Shown one piece after another: positions 43,051 to 50,822 of a stretch of 64,000 nt of DNA. The stretch covers positions 1-64,000 of the forward strand of contig QNGA01000003.1 of assembly GCA_003298465.1 (NCBI GenBank). Reading direction: 5' to 3'. This DNA is from a halophilic archaeon. Lineage in GTDB: Archaea > Halobacteriota > Halobacteria > Halobacteriales > Haladaptataceae. The notes under the pieces were generated by a model. That model saw only the letters and a program-made list of their open reading frames with translations. It searched no databases and was not told the DNA's origin. Numbering within the stretch: position 1 is the stretch's first letter; the number at the start of each line of letters is the position of its first letter. Both the position numbers and the translations under genes were made by a program.

Positions 43051-44565
43051 TTATCGGACGTACTCGACGACGCGTGCCATGCCCGATTCCAGATGGTAGA
43101 GGTTGTGGCAGTGGAACAGCCAATCGCCGGGATTGTCCGCCAGGAAGTCGAACGTCACCGTCCCCATGTGACCCGGCACGACGACCGTGTCCTTCATCGC
43201 GTCACCGACCCGGAAGAAGTGCCCGTGCAGGTGCATCGGGTGGAGCACCGGACTCCGGTTCGTCATCTGGACCCGTACGTGTTCGCCCTCCCGAACCTGT
43301 AATGGGTCGGCGTCCGGATACGATTGCCCGTCGATGAGCCAGCCGTACGACCCGCCCCTCTCGGGCGACAGCGTCAGGTCGAACGTTCGGTCGGGACTCC
43401 CGCGGAGCGCCTCCGGAATCCGCTTCGCTCGCAGGTCGCCGTACTGGAGCGTCCGTCCCCACGAGTCGAGACGCGTCGGCGACGTCGACGCGTCGCCGTA
43501 CCGGAGTACCGCACGAGCCGGCCGTTCACCTCCGTCGAGCGCCCGCCCTTGAATCTCCCACGCGCCCGGGTTCGTCGCTTCGACGACGGCGTCGTACCGC
43601 TCCCCGGAACCGAAGACGAACGAGTCGACCGTCACGGGGTCGACGGGACGTCCGTCGGCGTGCGAGACGGTCAACTCGTGACCGGCGACGCCGACGCGGA
43701 ACGCCGTCGCACTGCTCGCGTTGACGAAGCGCAAGCGGACGCGCTCCCCCTGCTGTACGTCGAAGGTGGCCGGGTCCGCCGGAAGGCGACCGTTCACGAG
43801 CAGGCCCGCATACGGCGGGCGTCGGTCGCCCATCATTCCGCCGTTGCCCATCCCACCACCACGTCCTCCGCCACCGGGTCCATCGCCGCCCATTCCACCA
43901 CCGCCGCCCATTCCACCACCGCCGCCCATTCCACCACCGCCGCCCATGCCGCCGCCACCGTCGTGCGACGAACCGTCGAGCGGTTCCGGCGGTCGGGTCA
44001 GGTAGTCGTCGAACAGGAGTGTGTACTCGCGGTCGTACTCGACGTGCGGAGACCGTTCCTCTATCACGAGCGGCGCGTACAGTCCCCGGTCGAGCTGGAG
44101 GCCGACGTGGCTGTGGTAGAAGTACGTCCCCGCCGGTTCGGCCCGAAACTTGTACGTGAACGTCTCGTCGGGCTGCACCGGCTGCTGGGTGACGTTCGGC
44201 ACGCCGTCCATCTGGTTCGGCACGGGCACGCCGTGCCAGTGAATCGTCGTCCCCGCCGAGAGGCGATTCTGCAGGGCGACGCGGACGACGTCGCCCTCGG
44301 TGACGCGGAGTTCCTCGCCGGGAAACGCTCCGTCGTACAGCCAGTTTTGCGCCGACGTGTCGGCCGGCGACACCGTATCGGGAGCCGCCGTCAACGTCTT
44401 TTGTGTGTCAGCCCGTCCCGAGGCGGTCGTTCGGGGTGAAACGGCACCTCCGTCGTCGGACGGCGGAACGGCACTGGAGGCACAGCCGGCGAGGCTCCCG
44501 ATTCCGACAGCACCGACTCCTCGGACGAACGCGCGCCGAGACAGACGAGAATTGTGGTCGGTCAT
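43051..44565 (-). CDS. Laccase/CopA-like multicopper oxidase lipoprotein with Met/Gly-rich insert
   Basis: 504 residues from MTDHNSRLSRRAFVRG, a Tat signal with lipobox (LAGC). All four copper motifs are intact: H109-W-H111, H151-S-H153, HPMHLHGH with H442, H445 and H447, and HCHNLYHLESGM with H485, C486, H487, H491 and M496. Between domains (about residues 200-245) a GGGGGM tandem stretch supplies many Met residues, as in CopA/PcoA/CueO-type Cu(I) oxidases. Likely role: extracellular Cu(I) or phenol oxidation and copper resistance. The upstream ATG at 44613 is less likely because the promoter lies between the two. Confidence 0.92.
   Translation of the reverse strand: MTDHNSRLSRRAFVRGVGAVGIGSLAGCASSAVPPSDDGGAVSPRTTASGRADTQKTLTAAPDTVSPADTSAQNWLYDGAFPGEELRVTEGDVVRVALQNRLSAGTTIHWHGVPVPNQMDGVPNVTQQPVQPDETFTYKFRAEPAGTYFYHSHVGLQLDRGLYAPLVIEERSPHVEYDREYTLLFDDYLTRPPEPLDGSSHDGGGGMGGGGGMGGGGGMGGGGGMGGDGPGGGGRGGGMGNGGMMGDRRPPYAGLLVNGRLPADPATFDVQQGERVRLRFVNASSATAFRVGVAGHELTVSHADGRPVDPVTVDSFVFGSGERYDAVVEATNPGAWEIQGRALDGGERPARAVLRYGDASTSPTRLDSWGRTLQYGDLRAKRIPEALRGSPDRTFDLTLSPERGGSYGWLIDGQSYPDADPLQVREGEHVRVQMTNRSPVLHPMHLHGHFFRVGDAMKDTVVVPGHMGTVTFDFLADNPGDWLFHCHNLYHLESGMARVVEYVR
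43885..43956. repeat. 18-bp coding tandem repeat (GGGGGM units)
   Basis: Three identical copies of gccgcccattccaccacc occupy 43885-43902, 43903-43920 and 43921-43938. A fourth, diverged copy is at 43939-43956. On the minus strand each encodes a Gly-rich unit with one Met in the copper oxidase. The identity of the copies at the DNA level implies recent expansion by slippage. Confidence 0.9.
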
Positions 44566-44587
44566 CGGTCGTCGTACGCCCCGGTTA

Positions 44588-44624
44588 CAGTTAAAGTGTA
44601 GTATTGGGTTCACCGTGAACTACA
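44588..44624 (-). promoter_or_regulatory. Copper oxidase promoter with inverted repeats
   Basis: On the minus strand a TATA-like ctttaactg element (44588-44596) sits 23-31 bases before the ATG. Just upstream lies GTTCAC-C-GTGAAC (44608-44620, perfect 6-bp arms). TGTAGT/ACTACA arms at 44597-44602 and 44619-44624 overlap it. The location next to the TATA box fits an operator for a metal-responsive repressor or activator. This is an inference. Confidence 0.45.
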
Positions 44625-44779
44625 GCATCGATTAGTCACGACCACGTACCCGAGTCGGGAACAGTGGAACGCTTCATCGCCGTTGCTCTCGATCGTCGTT
44701 CCGCCGGAAGCACGCGCACCGATATTTCGCGCCGTAGCCATAACCGCCAAAAACTCGCAGCGAAAACGTTGCGGACGAG

Positions 44780-45457
44780 ATGAGTCTCCAGCAGACGCTT
44801 CAGAACGTCCTGACGACCCCGGCGTATCTCGCGACCTGGGTCCTTTTCGTCGTCGCGAGCGAGGCCATCCTGGTGTGGGACCTCTGGCGGAACAACGGCG
44901 AGATGAAGAGCCTGATGAAGCTAGTGTGGTTCCTCACGGTGCTGTACTCCGGGCCGTTCGGATTGGCGATCTACTGGTACTCGGGGCGCCAGCAGATCGC
45001 CTGCGACTCCTTCTGGCGGAAGGGCTTTCGGTCGGTGGCGCACTGCTACTCGGGATGCGGTGCGGGGGAGGTCACCGGTATCGTTCTGACCGTCGGTATT
45101 CTCGCACTCGCAGAACTCTACGTCGTCGCTATCACGTTCGGATTCGCGTACCTGTTCGGCTACGCGCTGACGGTCGGGCCGCTCGTCCAGGAAGGCGAGA
45201 CGTGGGCGCAGGCCATCGTGGACGCGCTGTACTCCGAGACCGCCTCGATCACCGTGATGGAGATCGTCGCCATCAGCGTCGACCTCTGGCTCGCGGGTGA
45301 AGCCACTATGGGTGACGTCCTGTTCTGGTCGTCGCTGTTCTTCTCGCTCTCCCTCGGTCTCATCGCGGCGTATCCGGTCAACCTCGTCCTCATCCACTTC
45401 AGCGTCAAGGAGGGAATGATGAATCCGAAGAAGATGGCCACTGACATGGGGACCTGA
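44780..45457 (+). CDS. DUF4396 family membrane protein
   Basis: 225 residues with about six hydrophobic segments. The SVAHCYSGCGAGEVTG block with conserved His and Cys, and the late YPVNLVLIHFSVKEGMM block, are the DUF4396 signature. The conserved HC...GC suggests metal or redox chemistry in the membrane. It is divergent from the laccase-like gene and I associate the family with copper/heme neighbourhoods. Function is not established. Confidence 0.8.
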   Translation: MSLQQTLQNVLTTPAYLATWVLFVVASEAILVWDLWRNNGEMKSLMKLVWFLTVLYSGPFGLAIYWYSGRQQIACDSFWRKGFRSVAHCYSGCGAGEVTGIVLTVGILALAELYVVAITFGFAYLFGYALTVGPLVQEGETWAQAIVDALYSETASITVMEIVAISVDLWLAGEATMGDVLFWSSLFFSLSLGLIAAYPVNLVLIHFSVKEGMMNPKKMATDMGT

Positions 45458-45824
45458 GGGTCGGCACGGTGCAATCACCCACGCCTCGAAAAGGAAGCGC
45501 CGGAAAAAGCGGTCGGTGACCGGGCCAACGTCAGTGAAAGCGTTCTCGAACGGCATTACGATCGACGAAGTGAGCTAGAGAAGATGGAACGACGACGGTT
45601 TGTCGACGTTCTCGGACCCGGTGTCTCGGCCCTCTTGCAACCCTCAAGCGATGACAGGTTCCGGCGTCGTGCTGTATGCAGGGCGCGTATCGGTCGGGGA
45701 CGAGGCAGAAGTCGGTGGAGAGAATAGACGTCTCACCACGACAGGAAGGATCAGAAGAATATACGTCGGAAATTCGGGGATATAATTGCGTTCGTGTTGC
45801 TGATTTGCGGACTTTTGACGGGAG
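45458..45824. other. Intergenic region with a possible decayed Tat-protein gene (about 45584-45785)
   Basis: No intact gene is supported. ATG 45584 opens MERRRFVDVLGPGVSALL, which looks like the start of a haloarchaeal Tat (lipo)protein, but the frame stops after 47 codons at 45725-45727. A second frame through 45785 continues with GVVLYAGRVSVGDEAEVGG. A frameshift remnant is one reading, and chance is another. The right part (45740-45800) is AT-rich. Confidence 0.35.
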
Positions 45825-46379
45825 TTATTCGGAATTCTGCCACTCCGACCGGAGGAGTCCATAGCAGAGCATGTCGTGATATTCGCCCTGATACCATGCG
45901 GCCTCTCGTTGCGTCCCTTCGTGCTCGAATCCCAACGATTCCAGCAGCGCGATCGACGCGTCATTGAAACCGCCGACACACGCGCCCAGACGCCGAAGGT
46001 TTCGGTCTGTAAAGGCGTACTCAACTAACCTAGCGGCAGCGTCAGACCCGTATCCCTGTCCGTGGTGTTCGGGGGCAATCCAGTACGCCAATTCCGCAGA
46101 CCGAGCCCTGGACGTCTCGCTGGGGCCGTAGCGGGATTCCGATAACGAAACGTGACCAACCGGGTCGTCGTCGTGACAGACCAAACAGTGGACGTCCCCT
46201 TCGGTGGTAAGGACATCTTCGAAAAACTCCGCGGCCAGGTTGTCGTTCATGGGATTGATATCGAGTGCCGGACGCCAGACGGTAGGATCGTTCATCACTC
46301 GTTGGATGAACTCGATATCTTCCCGTTCGACTGGTCGAAGGGTTACTGTGTCGCCCTCCAGAAACACTGGTCCAGGCAT
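45825..46379 (-). CDS. GNAT family N-acetyltransferase (RimJ/RimL-like)
   Basis: 184 residues. The start TVTLRPVEREDIEFI and the acetyl-CoA loop HHGQGYGSDAAARLVEYAF, followed by GFNDASIALLESLGFEHEG, match the RimJ/RimL ribosomal-protein acetyltransferase-like subgroup. It transfers an acetyl group to an amine on a protein N-terminus or a small molecule. Codon use is less GC-biased than in the core genes, fitting the accessory character of this stretch. Confidence 0.85.
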   Translation of the reverse strand: MPGPVFLEGDTVTLRPVEREDIEFIQRVMNDPTVWRPALDINPMNDNLAAEFFEDVLTTEGDVHCLVCHDDDPVGHVSLSESRYGPSETSRARSAELAYWIAPEHHGQGYGSDAAARLVEYAFTDRNLRRLGACVGGFNDASIALLESLGFEHEGTQREAAWYQGEYHDMLCYGLLRSEWQNSE

Positions 46380-46775
46380 ACCTGAACGTGAAACGAGTAT
46401 TATGAGTGTCTTTCGATGTCACAAGCATTAATCGCGTTCAGGTTGGTATCCTCGACCCCGTTGAAACGCTCCGCTCACGAAAAACGCAGATTCACTGACG
46501 ATTATTTCGTCTCTCACTAGTTGGAGCGACCGGAGGGCGTTCGATGAATACAGCCTCTGTATTCGGCGCGCCAATCTTGCCAGCAGTTTGTCACCACGTC
46601 CAGCGAGCGCTGTACACGGGGCGCGTATCCACCACCTCCCGTCACCCGGTTCACTTCAGAATGAACTCGAGGAGTGCGTCGTGATGGCCGATACGTCAAG
46701 CCGACACCCGACGCGTTCGATTCCGCGACCGATTCGACCGGTGACGGTCGCCGAGATGATCGATCTTGGGAAATC
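46380..46775. other. 396-bp intergenic region with a perfect hairpin at 46546-46564
   Basis: No gene is supported. GAATACAG-CCT-CTGTATTC at 46546-46564 is a perfect 8-bp inverted repeat with a 3-base centre. Near 46452-46470 the motif ctcgaccccgttgaaac resembles tcgactccgttgaaac near 34048-34063, in the gap before valS. Both may be remnants of a mobile element, but the evidence is thin. Confidence 0.4.
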
Positions 46776-47858
46776 CTACGGCTTCGCTTCGAAGACTAGA
46801 CTAGTCGGCGTCTCCGCCGCGCGGCGAAAGCGGGTGAATCCACCCTCGGTGACGACCTCACGGGTCCGTTCCTCTCCCGCTTGTGCACCGAGACCGTAGC
46901 CGACGTCCTGGCTGAGCGAATTCGGTGTACAGGCTACCGTCGAGATCGAGTACGCGAGGCGGCCAAACGGGGAGAGGTTGTCTTCGACCCGGTCCTCGGC
47001 ATAGGGTTCGACGATCATCCACGCCCCGTCGTCGGTGAGCGTCTCGTGGACGTGGGCCGCCACGCCGACAGGATCACCCATATCGTGGAAGCAGTTGAAC
47101 ATCGTGACGAGGTCGTAGTCGGTTCCGCTGTACTCCCTCGCGGTCGCCACCTCGAAGTCGACGCGGTCGGCGACGCCCGCCGCCTCCGCTCGCTCGCGCG
47201 CCACCGCAATCGATGCCTCGTGGTAGTCGATACCCACGACCGTCGAGTTGGGGTACGCTTCGGCCATGCGGATCGTCGGTGCGCCGTGCCCACAGCCCAC
47301 GTCGGCGATTCGACCGCCGGCTTTCAGCGTGGCATCTACCCCGTCGAGTGCAGCGATCCATTCGAGCAGGTAGGCCCCGTAGGACGGTCCGAAGAAGCGT
47401 TCAGTGCCGTGGAACACGTCCTCGTCGTGCTCGTGCCAGCCGATGCCCTCACCCGTTCGAAACGCCTCGCGGAGTTCGGGTTCGATCTTGGCCGCCGACG
47501 CGACCAGCTGGAACGCGCCCGGCATGAACACCGGGCTTTCCCTGTCGGCTAAAACGTACGCCTGCTCGGGAGAGAGATCGTAACGGTCGGTTTCGGGATC
47601 GTAGGTGACGTACCCGCCGGCGGCCTGCGAGCGCAGCCACTCTCGAACGTAGCGTTCTGCGGTATCCGTTTTCTCGGCCACCTCCACTGATGTGAGCGGC
47701 CCGGCGTCGTCCAGTACCGCATAGAGACCGAGTTCGTCGCCGATGACGGCCAGTGCGGCGTGGACCGTCGCGCCGAGGTCGACGAGCGACGTTTCCACGA
47801 GTTCGGTCAGTTTCTCTTCGTCGATCGGGTCTGCTTCCGCTCGGGTGTCAGTTGTCAT
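46776..47858 (-). CDS. SAM-dependent methyltransferase with N-terminal winged-helix domain
   Basis: 360 residues. Residues about 20-100 form a winged-helix/dimerisation domain (VAEKTDTAERYVREWL). The Rossmann core follows, with motif I RIADVGCGHGAPTIRMAEAYP and the DYHEASI and FNCFHDMGDP blocks. This layout is common in small-molecule O- or C-methyltransferases (Rv2258c-like). The substrate is unknown. The gene has AT-richer codon use in places and lies in the accessory stretch. Confidence 0.8.
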   Translation of the reverse strand: MTTDTRAEADPIDEEKLTELVETSLVDLGATVHAALAVIGDELGLYAVLDDAGPLTSVEVAEKTDTAERYVREWLRSQAAGGYVTYDPETDRYDLSPEQAYVLADRESPVFMPGAFQLVASAAKIEPELREAFRTGEGIGWHEHDEDVFHGTERFFGPSYGAYLLEWIAALDGVDATLKAGGRIADVGCGHGAPTIRMAEAYPNSTVVGIDYHEASIAVARERAEAAGVADRVDFEVATAREYSGTDYDLVTMFNCFHDMGDPVGVAAHVHETLTDDGAWMIVEPYAEDRVEDNLSPFGRLAYSISTVACTPNSLSQDVGYGLGAQAGEERTREVVTEGGFTRFRRAAETPTSLVFEAKP

Positions 47859-47868
47859 GATTCTGTTG

Positions 47869-48042
47869 CTACACGGTTTTCAGGTGTTCACTTCGGAGTT
47901 CTTCGTCCGTGTAGTCCTTCCCGTGGACGTCGTGCACGTGGTCTTTCGTCGATTCGACCGCTGCGCTTTCGTTCTCCGATCGGATAACGACCCGGCAGTC
48001 GGCAGCTGCCGCTTCACGGTCGAGTTCGTGTACTCGTACCAC
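47869..48042 (-). CDS. Small DUF1059-like protein
   Basis: 57 residues from GTG 48042. The C-terminal half (VESTKDHVHDVHGKDYTDEEL) resembles DUF1059 proteins, small domains with a C...H...H pattern. A Cys is present (AADCRVVIRSE). The usual N-terminal CxxxGxxC part is missing or lies in another frame, so this may be truncated or frameshifted. A strong AT-rich element at 48098-48112 lies upstream. It precedes the methyltransferase by 10 bases and may be co-transcribed. Confidence 0.4.
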   Translation of the reverse strand: MVRVHELDREAAAADCRVVIRSENESAAVESTKDHVHDVHGKDYTDEELRSEHLKTV

Positions 48043-48254
48043 TTCTGCCCACCTCCAGATACACCGTCGACTGCCACCGAGATAAACATGATTAAAGATG
48101 ATATATATTTTGGGATTTCTACCTGACAGTACCCAGTTTCCTCGACGTCCGATATCCGAGTTCGTTCCATCGACCAAGGAATAGAAGAAGCACGACCGCT
48201 GCCCAGAAGAGACCGATATCTTGAACGTTGACGTGAGCTCCTTCAGTAGGGCGG

Positions 48255-48872
48255 TCACCCAGTGAGGTTGTTGATCGTCAGGCCGATGAAGAGCAGAATT
48301 ACGATCTCGTTAATGATCCACGAGTTCGCGTTCATCCAATCGCGCACTTTCGGGAGGAAGGCTTCTCCCCGATCGCCGAACGCGAGCAAGATAAGTGCTG
48401 GAAGCGCCAGAATCAAGAGCGTGACGCCGATGAAGGGAAGAGCATCCGTCAGTGGAGCCTTTCGAGCGGCGAGATACGACGCGACGGAGGCAGACGTGAG
48501 GATGTCGGTCGGGAAGAATCCCAGTAAGAGGAAGCCCAGCCGGAACGAGAACCGAGGGTTGGCTGTCGTGAGCGTCCCCATCCACTCTGGCGGCTCTGAC
48601 TCTTCTCTCGTTCGGTAGACGTGTATCATCGCGGCGAGGAGCAGGACGAGAACGATAACGTAGAGTGTGTCGTTTGGAGTTCTTTGTCCGAGCAGGCCGT
48701 CACCAACGAAGTAAACGACAGTCACGACCAGGGAGATCGAGAGTGCGGCACCGAGGACGTACGCGGCGGAATTCCGACGCCAGTTTTCGCTCGTGGCGAG
48801 GAAGATGGGACTGAGGATCTGTGGTCCTGCAACCATCACGAACGCCAGTGGAAGAACCTCGAGGAAGCTCAT
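48255..48872 (-). CDS. GAP family (Sap/LysE-superfamily-like) membrane protein
   Basis: 205 residues with six hydrophobic segments. It has the GAP-family layout: an N-terminal VMVAGPQILSPIFLATS helix, a polar centre and the LLLGFFPTDILTSASVASYLA block. Mycobacterial members take part in glycolipid export to the surface. A transporter role here is inferred only. Codon use is AT-richer than in the core genes. Confidence 0.75.
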   Translation of the reverse strand: MSFLEVLPLAFVMVAGPQILSPIFLATSENWRRNSAAYVLGAALSISLVVTVVYFVGDGLLGQRTPNDTLYVIVLVLLLAAMIHVYRTREESEPPEWMGTLTTANPRFSFRLGFLLLGFFPTDILTSASVASYLAARKAPLTDALPFIGVTLLILALPALILLAFGDRGEAFLPKVRDWMNANSWIINEIVILLFIGLTINNLTG

Positions 48873-49232
48873 CGCTCGACCACACCACTATTCAGCCAAC
48901 TAGTAGAAAAGCGGGATGAATCGTTCGACAAATCGTGGCTCCGCCCGGTCAGCCGACCCGGTATTATCGAAACGATATCGGAGTCGTCAGAACGCCAGAG
49001 CGAGAATCGAAAACCGATCCTCCAGTCGAACACTCCCGAAATAGTGACTAACCTGACAACACCGCGGATAGGAGCGGAAGTCCGTTCCTGCTGAATCGAA
49101 CAATTGGCATCCCGGCGATTACTATGAGAGTCGCTGTTAGGTGCGCTAGAGGGATAGCGTCGGCAGTCACGTCGTGCGTATCCGCGATCACCGACTAGTA
49201 GTTTCGATTCGCATTCGAAGTTGGTCTGCGAG
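48873..49232. other. 360-bp intergenic region without a supported gene
   Basis: The sequence is AT-richer than average, with stops in all frames except a weak reading continuing antisense to the GAP gene. A box near 48902-48912 (actagtagaaaag) is the likely GAP-gene promoter. The right end borders the tRNA-Arg fragment. This looks like decayed accessory DNA. Confidence 0.45.
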
Positions 49233-49261
49233 GAATGAGCGGACGCGACGGGATTTGAACC
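49233..49261. repeat. 29-bp duplicate of the tRNA-Arg 3' end (one mismatch)
   Basis: The sequence gaatgagcgg-a-cgcgacgggatttgaacc matches 49351-49379 in 28 of 29 positions, same orientation, 118 bp away. The second copy covers the 3' end and T-arm of the tRNA-Arg gene plus 7 bases beyond it. Here the 5' half of the T-stem no longer pairs, so it is not a functional tRNA. It may be an attachment-site scar. Confidence 0.8.
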
Positions 49262-49357
49262 ACGCCCGAGAACCCGCGTTTCACGCAGAACCTCGGTCTG
49301 CTGAAAACCCCCCGCTTTCGCTCATTCGTTCCTCACGTCCGTTCGTCACAGAATGAG

Positions 49358-49430
49358 CGGGCGCGACGGGATTTGAACCCGCGGCATCTTGGTCCGGAAC
49401 CAAGTGCTCTGTCCGCTGAGCTACGCGCCC
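49358..49430 (-). tRNA. tRNA-Arg (anticodon CCG)
   Basis: A 73-nt cloverleaf on the minus strand. The acceptor GGGCGCG pairs with CGCGCCC plus discriminator G. The anticodon stem CTTGG/CCAAG encloses TTCCGGA (CCG). The T-loop is TTCAAAT. CCA is not encoded. gttaaacta, about 26-34 bases upstream on the minus strand, is the likely TATA box. Confidence 0.95.
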
Positions 49431-49636
49431 TCGCCCACCGATATGCGGTAACGTAGTTTAACAGTTGTGAAAGCGCGGCCCTCCACGGCCCGTCGAGGGC
49501 CGCGCGCTCGGTCGGCTCCGACCCGAAAGCGCCACCGCCGCCAACGTGGTAGACCGGGGGACTCCGGCGCCAGCGATAGAAAAGACGACGTCGGGTCGAA
49601 CGTCGGGGAAACCGCACTGCGGTCAGTCGCGAACGG

Positions 49637-50212
49637 TCAGGGCGTCTCGTTCGTCTCGATGCTGAGGTCGCCCTGCGGGTAGGCGGTGCAGGTGAGGATG
49701 TAACCCTTCTCGACCTCGTCCTCGCTCAGCGTCTCGTTGTTGCTGTGGACAACGTCGTCCGGTTCGCCCTCGGCTATCTTCGCACCGCAGGAGAGACACT
49801 GGCCCTGCCGGCAGGAGTAGGGGAGGTCCCAGCCCTCGTCCTCTCCGGCGTCGAGGAGGTTCTCGTTGCTGCCGACCTCGATGGTCTCGCCTTCCTTGAC
49901 GTACTCGACGTCGAAGTACTCGACTTCGTCCTCCGGAATCGCTTCGGGGTCGAAGCCCTCCTCCTCCTCTTCGCCCTCTTCGCCCTCGAGTTCGCCCTCG
50001 GCACCCGCGCCGACGGCGACCGCGCCGCCGCCACCGATGGAGCGGTTCATCGGTTCGGGGAAGTCGGTTTCGGGAACTGTTTCGGCCCGGCGGTTGAGCA
50101 CCTCCTGGGAGATGTCGTCCGCCGCCCGCCACTCGGTCCCCTTCGTGAAGTGAAGGGCCACCGCGACGAGCGCGAGCAGCAGTCCGAGTCCCAGACCCAG
50201 CATGTCCACCAT
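49637..50212 (-). CDS. Membrane-anchored plant-type [2Fe-2S] ferredoxin
   Basis: 191 residues. One N-terminal hydrophobic helix (about 4-22) is followed by a Gly/Glu-rich linker with a run of acidic residues (70-86). The ferredoxin domain follows, with C134, C139, C142 and C175 in the CxxxxCxxC...C spacing. The start at 50212 is preferred because agttaaacc on the minus strand lies about 27 bases upstream. The longer upstream frame is rejected. It is likely an electron carrier tethered to the inner face of the membrane. Confidence 0.88.
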   Translation of the reverse strand: MVDMLGLGLGLLLALVAVALHFTKGTEWRAADDISQEVLNRRAETVPETDFPEPMNRSIGGGGAVAVGAGAEGELEGEEGEEEEEGFDPEAIPEDEVEYFDVEYVKEGETIEVGSNENLLDAGEDEGWDLPYSCRQGQCLSCGAKIAEGEPDDVVHSNNETLSEDEVEKGYILTCTAYPQGDLSIETNETP

Positions 50213-50412
50213 ATGTCGGAGCGTACGGAGCGGTGGTTTAACTGCATTGTGATTGACGGGGACGCTCTCCTTCGATGCGACGCGGCCCTCGGCGACGAGG
50301 GCGAGTCCGTCGCCGGGCGCGGACGAAAGGCCCTCTCGTCCGGGAGTTCGGTCGTCGACGGCGTCGGGCAAGCCGGAAGCTATAACCTCGCTCGGAGTCG
50401 TACTGATTCCCG

Positions 50413-50784
50413 ATGACGCTCCTCGAACTCAACCTCGAAAAACCCGCTCTCGTGGAGGAACGGGTGTACGAAACCGACACGTCCCGAACCGCGACCGAGA
50501 CGGATGAGTCGTCAGACGGCGGAAGTACGCGCCTTCGCCTGGTGCTCGGACTCGCGCTGGCGGTCGTCGCCGCGCTCGCGGTCCGGAAGCTCCGTTCCGC
50601 GCTCGGTTCGGACGACGACCACGACGAACCCACGCCGGAGGTAGACGCCGACGAGAGCGAAACCGCCGACTCCGGGAGGGTGCCCTCGCCGGGCAAGAAG
50701 ATGGCCGGCGCCCTCGGCGTCGTCGGCACCGTCGTCACCGTCGTCCTCGTCAAGAAAGCGCGGACCGGCTCCGACGACCGGTAA
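50413..50784 (+). CDS. Hypothetical protein with two hydrophobic segments
   Basis: 123 residues. Two hydrophobic stretches, one at about 43-60 (RLVLGLALAVVAALAVRKL) and one near residue 100 (GALGVVGTVVTVVLVKKA), are separated by an acidic, Pro-containing loop. The N-terminal 40 residues are polar. I do not recognise it. Similar short haloarchaeal membrane proteins are common. It is divergent from the ferredoxin gene. Confidence 0.6.
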   Translation: MTLLELNLEKPALVEERVYETDTSRTATETDESSDGGSTRLRLVLGLALAVVAALAVRKLRSALGSDDDHDEPTPEVDADESETADSGRVPSPGKKMAGALGVVGTVVTVVLVKKARTGSDDR

Positions 50785-50822
50785 CTCTTCTCCGACCGCG
50801 TTCGGTCGGCTTCCGACCGCGT

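Noticed and set aside
43885..43956. Regular 18-bp repeats as a CRISPR-like array
   Set aside because: The units are contiguous with no spacers and lie in frame in a coding region encoding GGGGGM.
45600..45785. 61-residue plus-strand ORF as an independent gene
   Set aside because: It has no recognisable domain and overlaps the better Tat-like start in another frame. It is treated as part of a possible remnant.
48621..49094. 157-residue plus-strand ORF
   Set aside because: The first half is antisense to the GAP-family gene and the remainder has no recognisable features or promoter.
49233..49261. A second tRNA-Arg gene
   Set aside because: The T-stem does not pair and the rest of the cloverleaf is absent.
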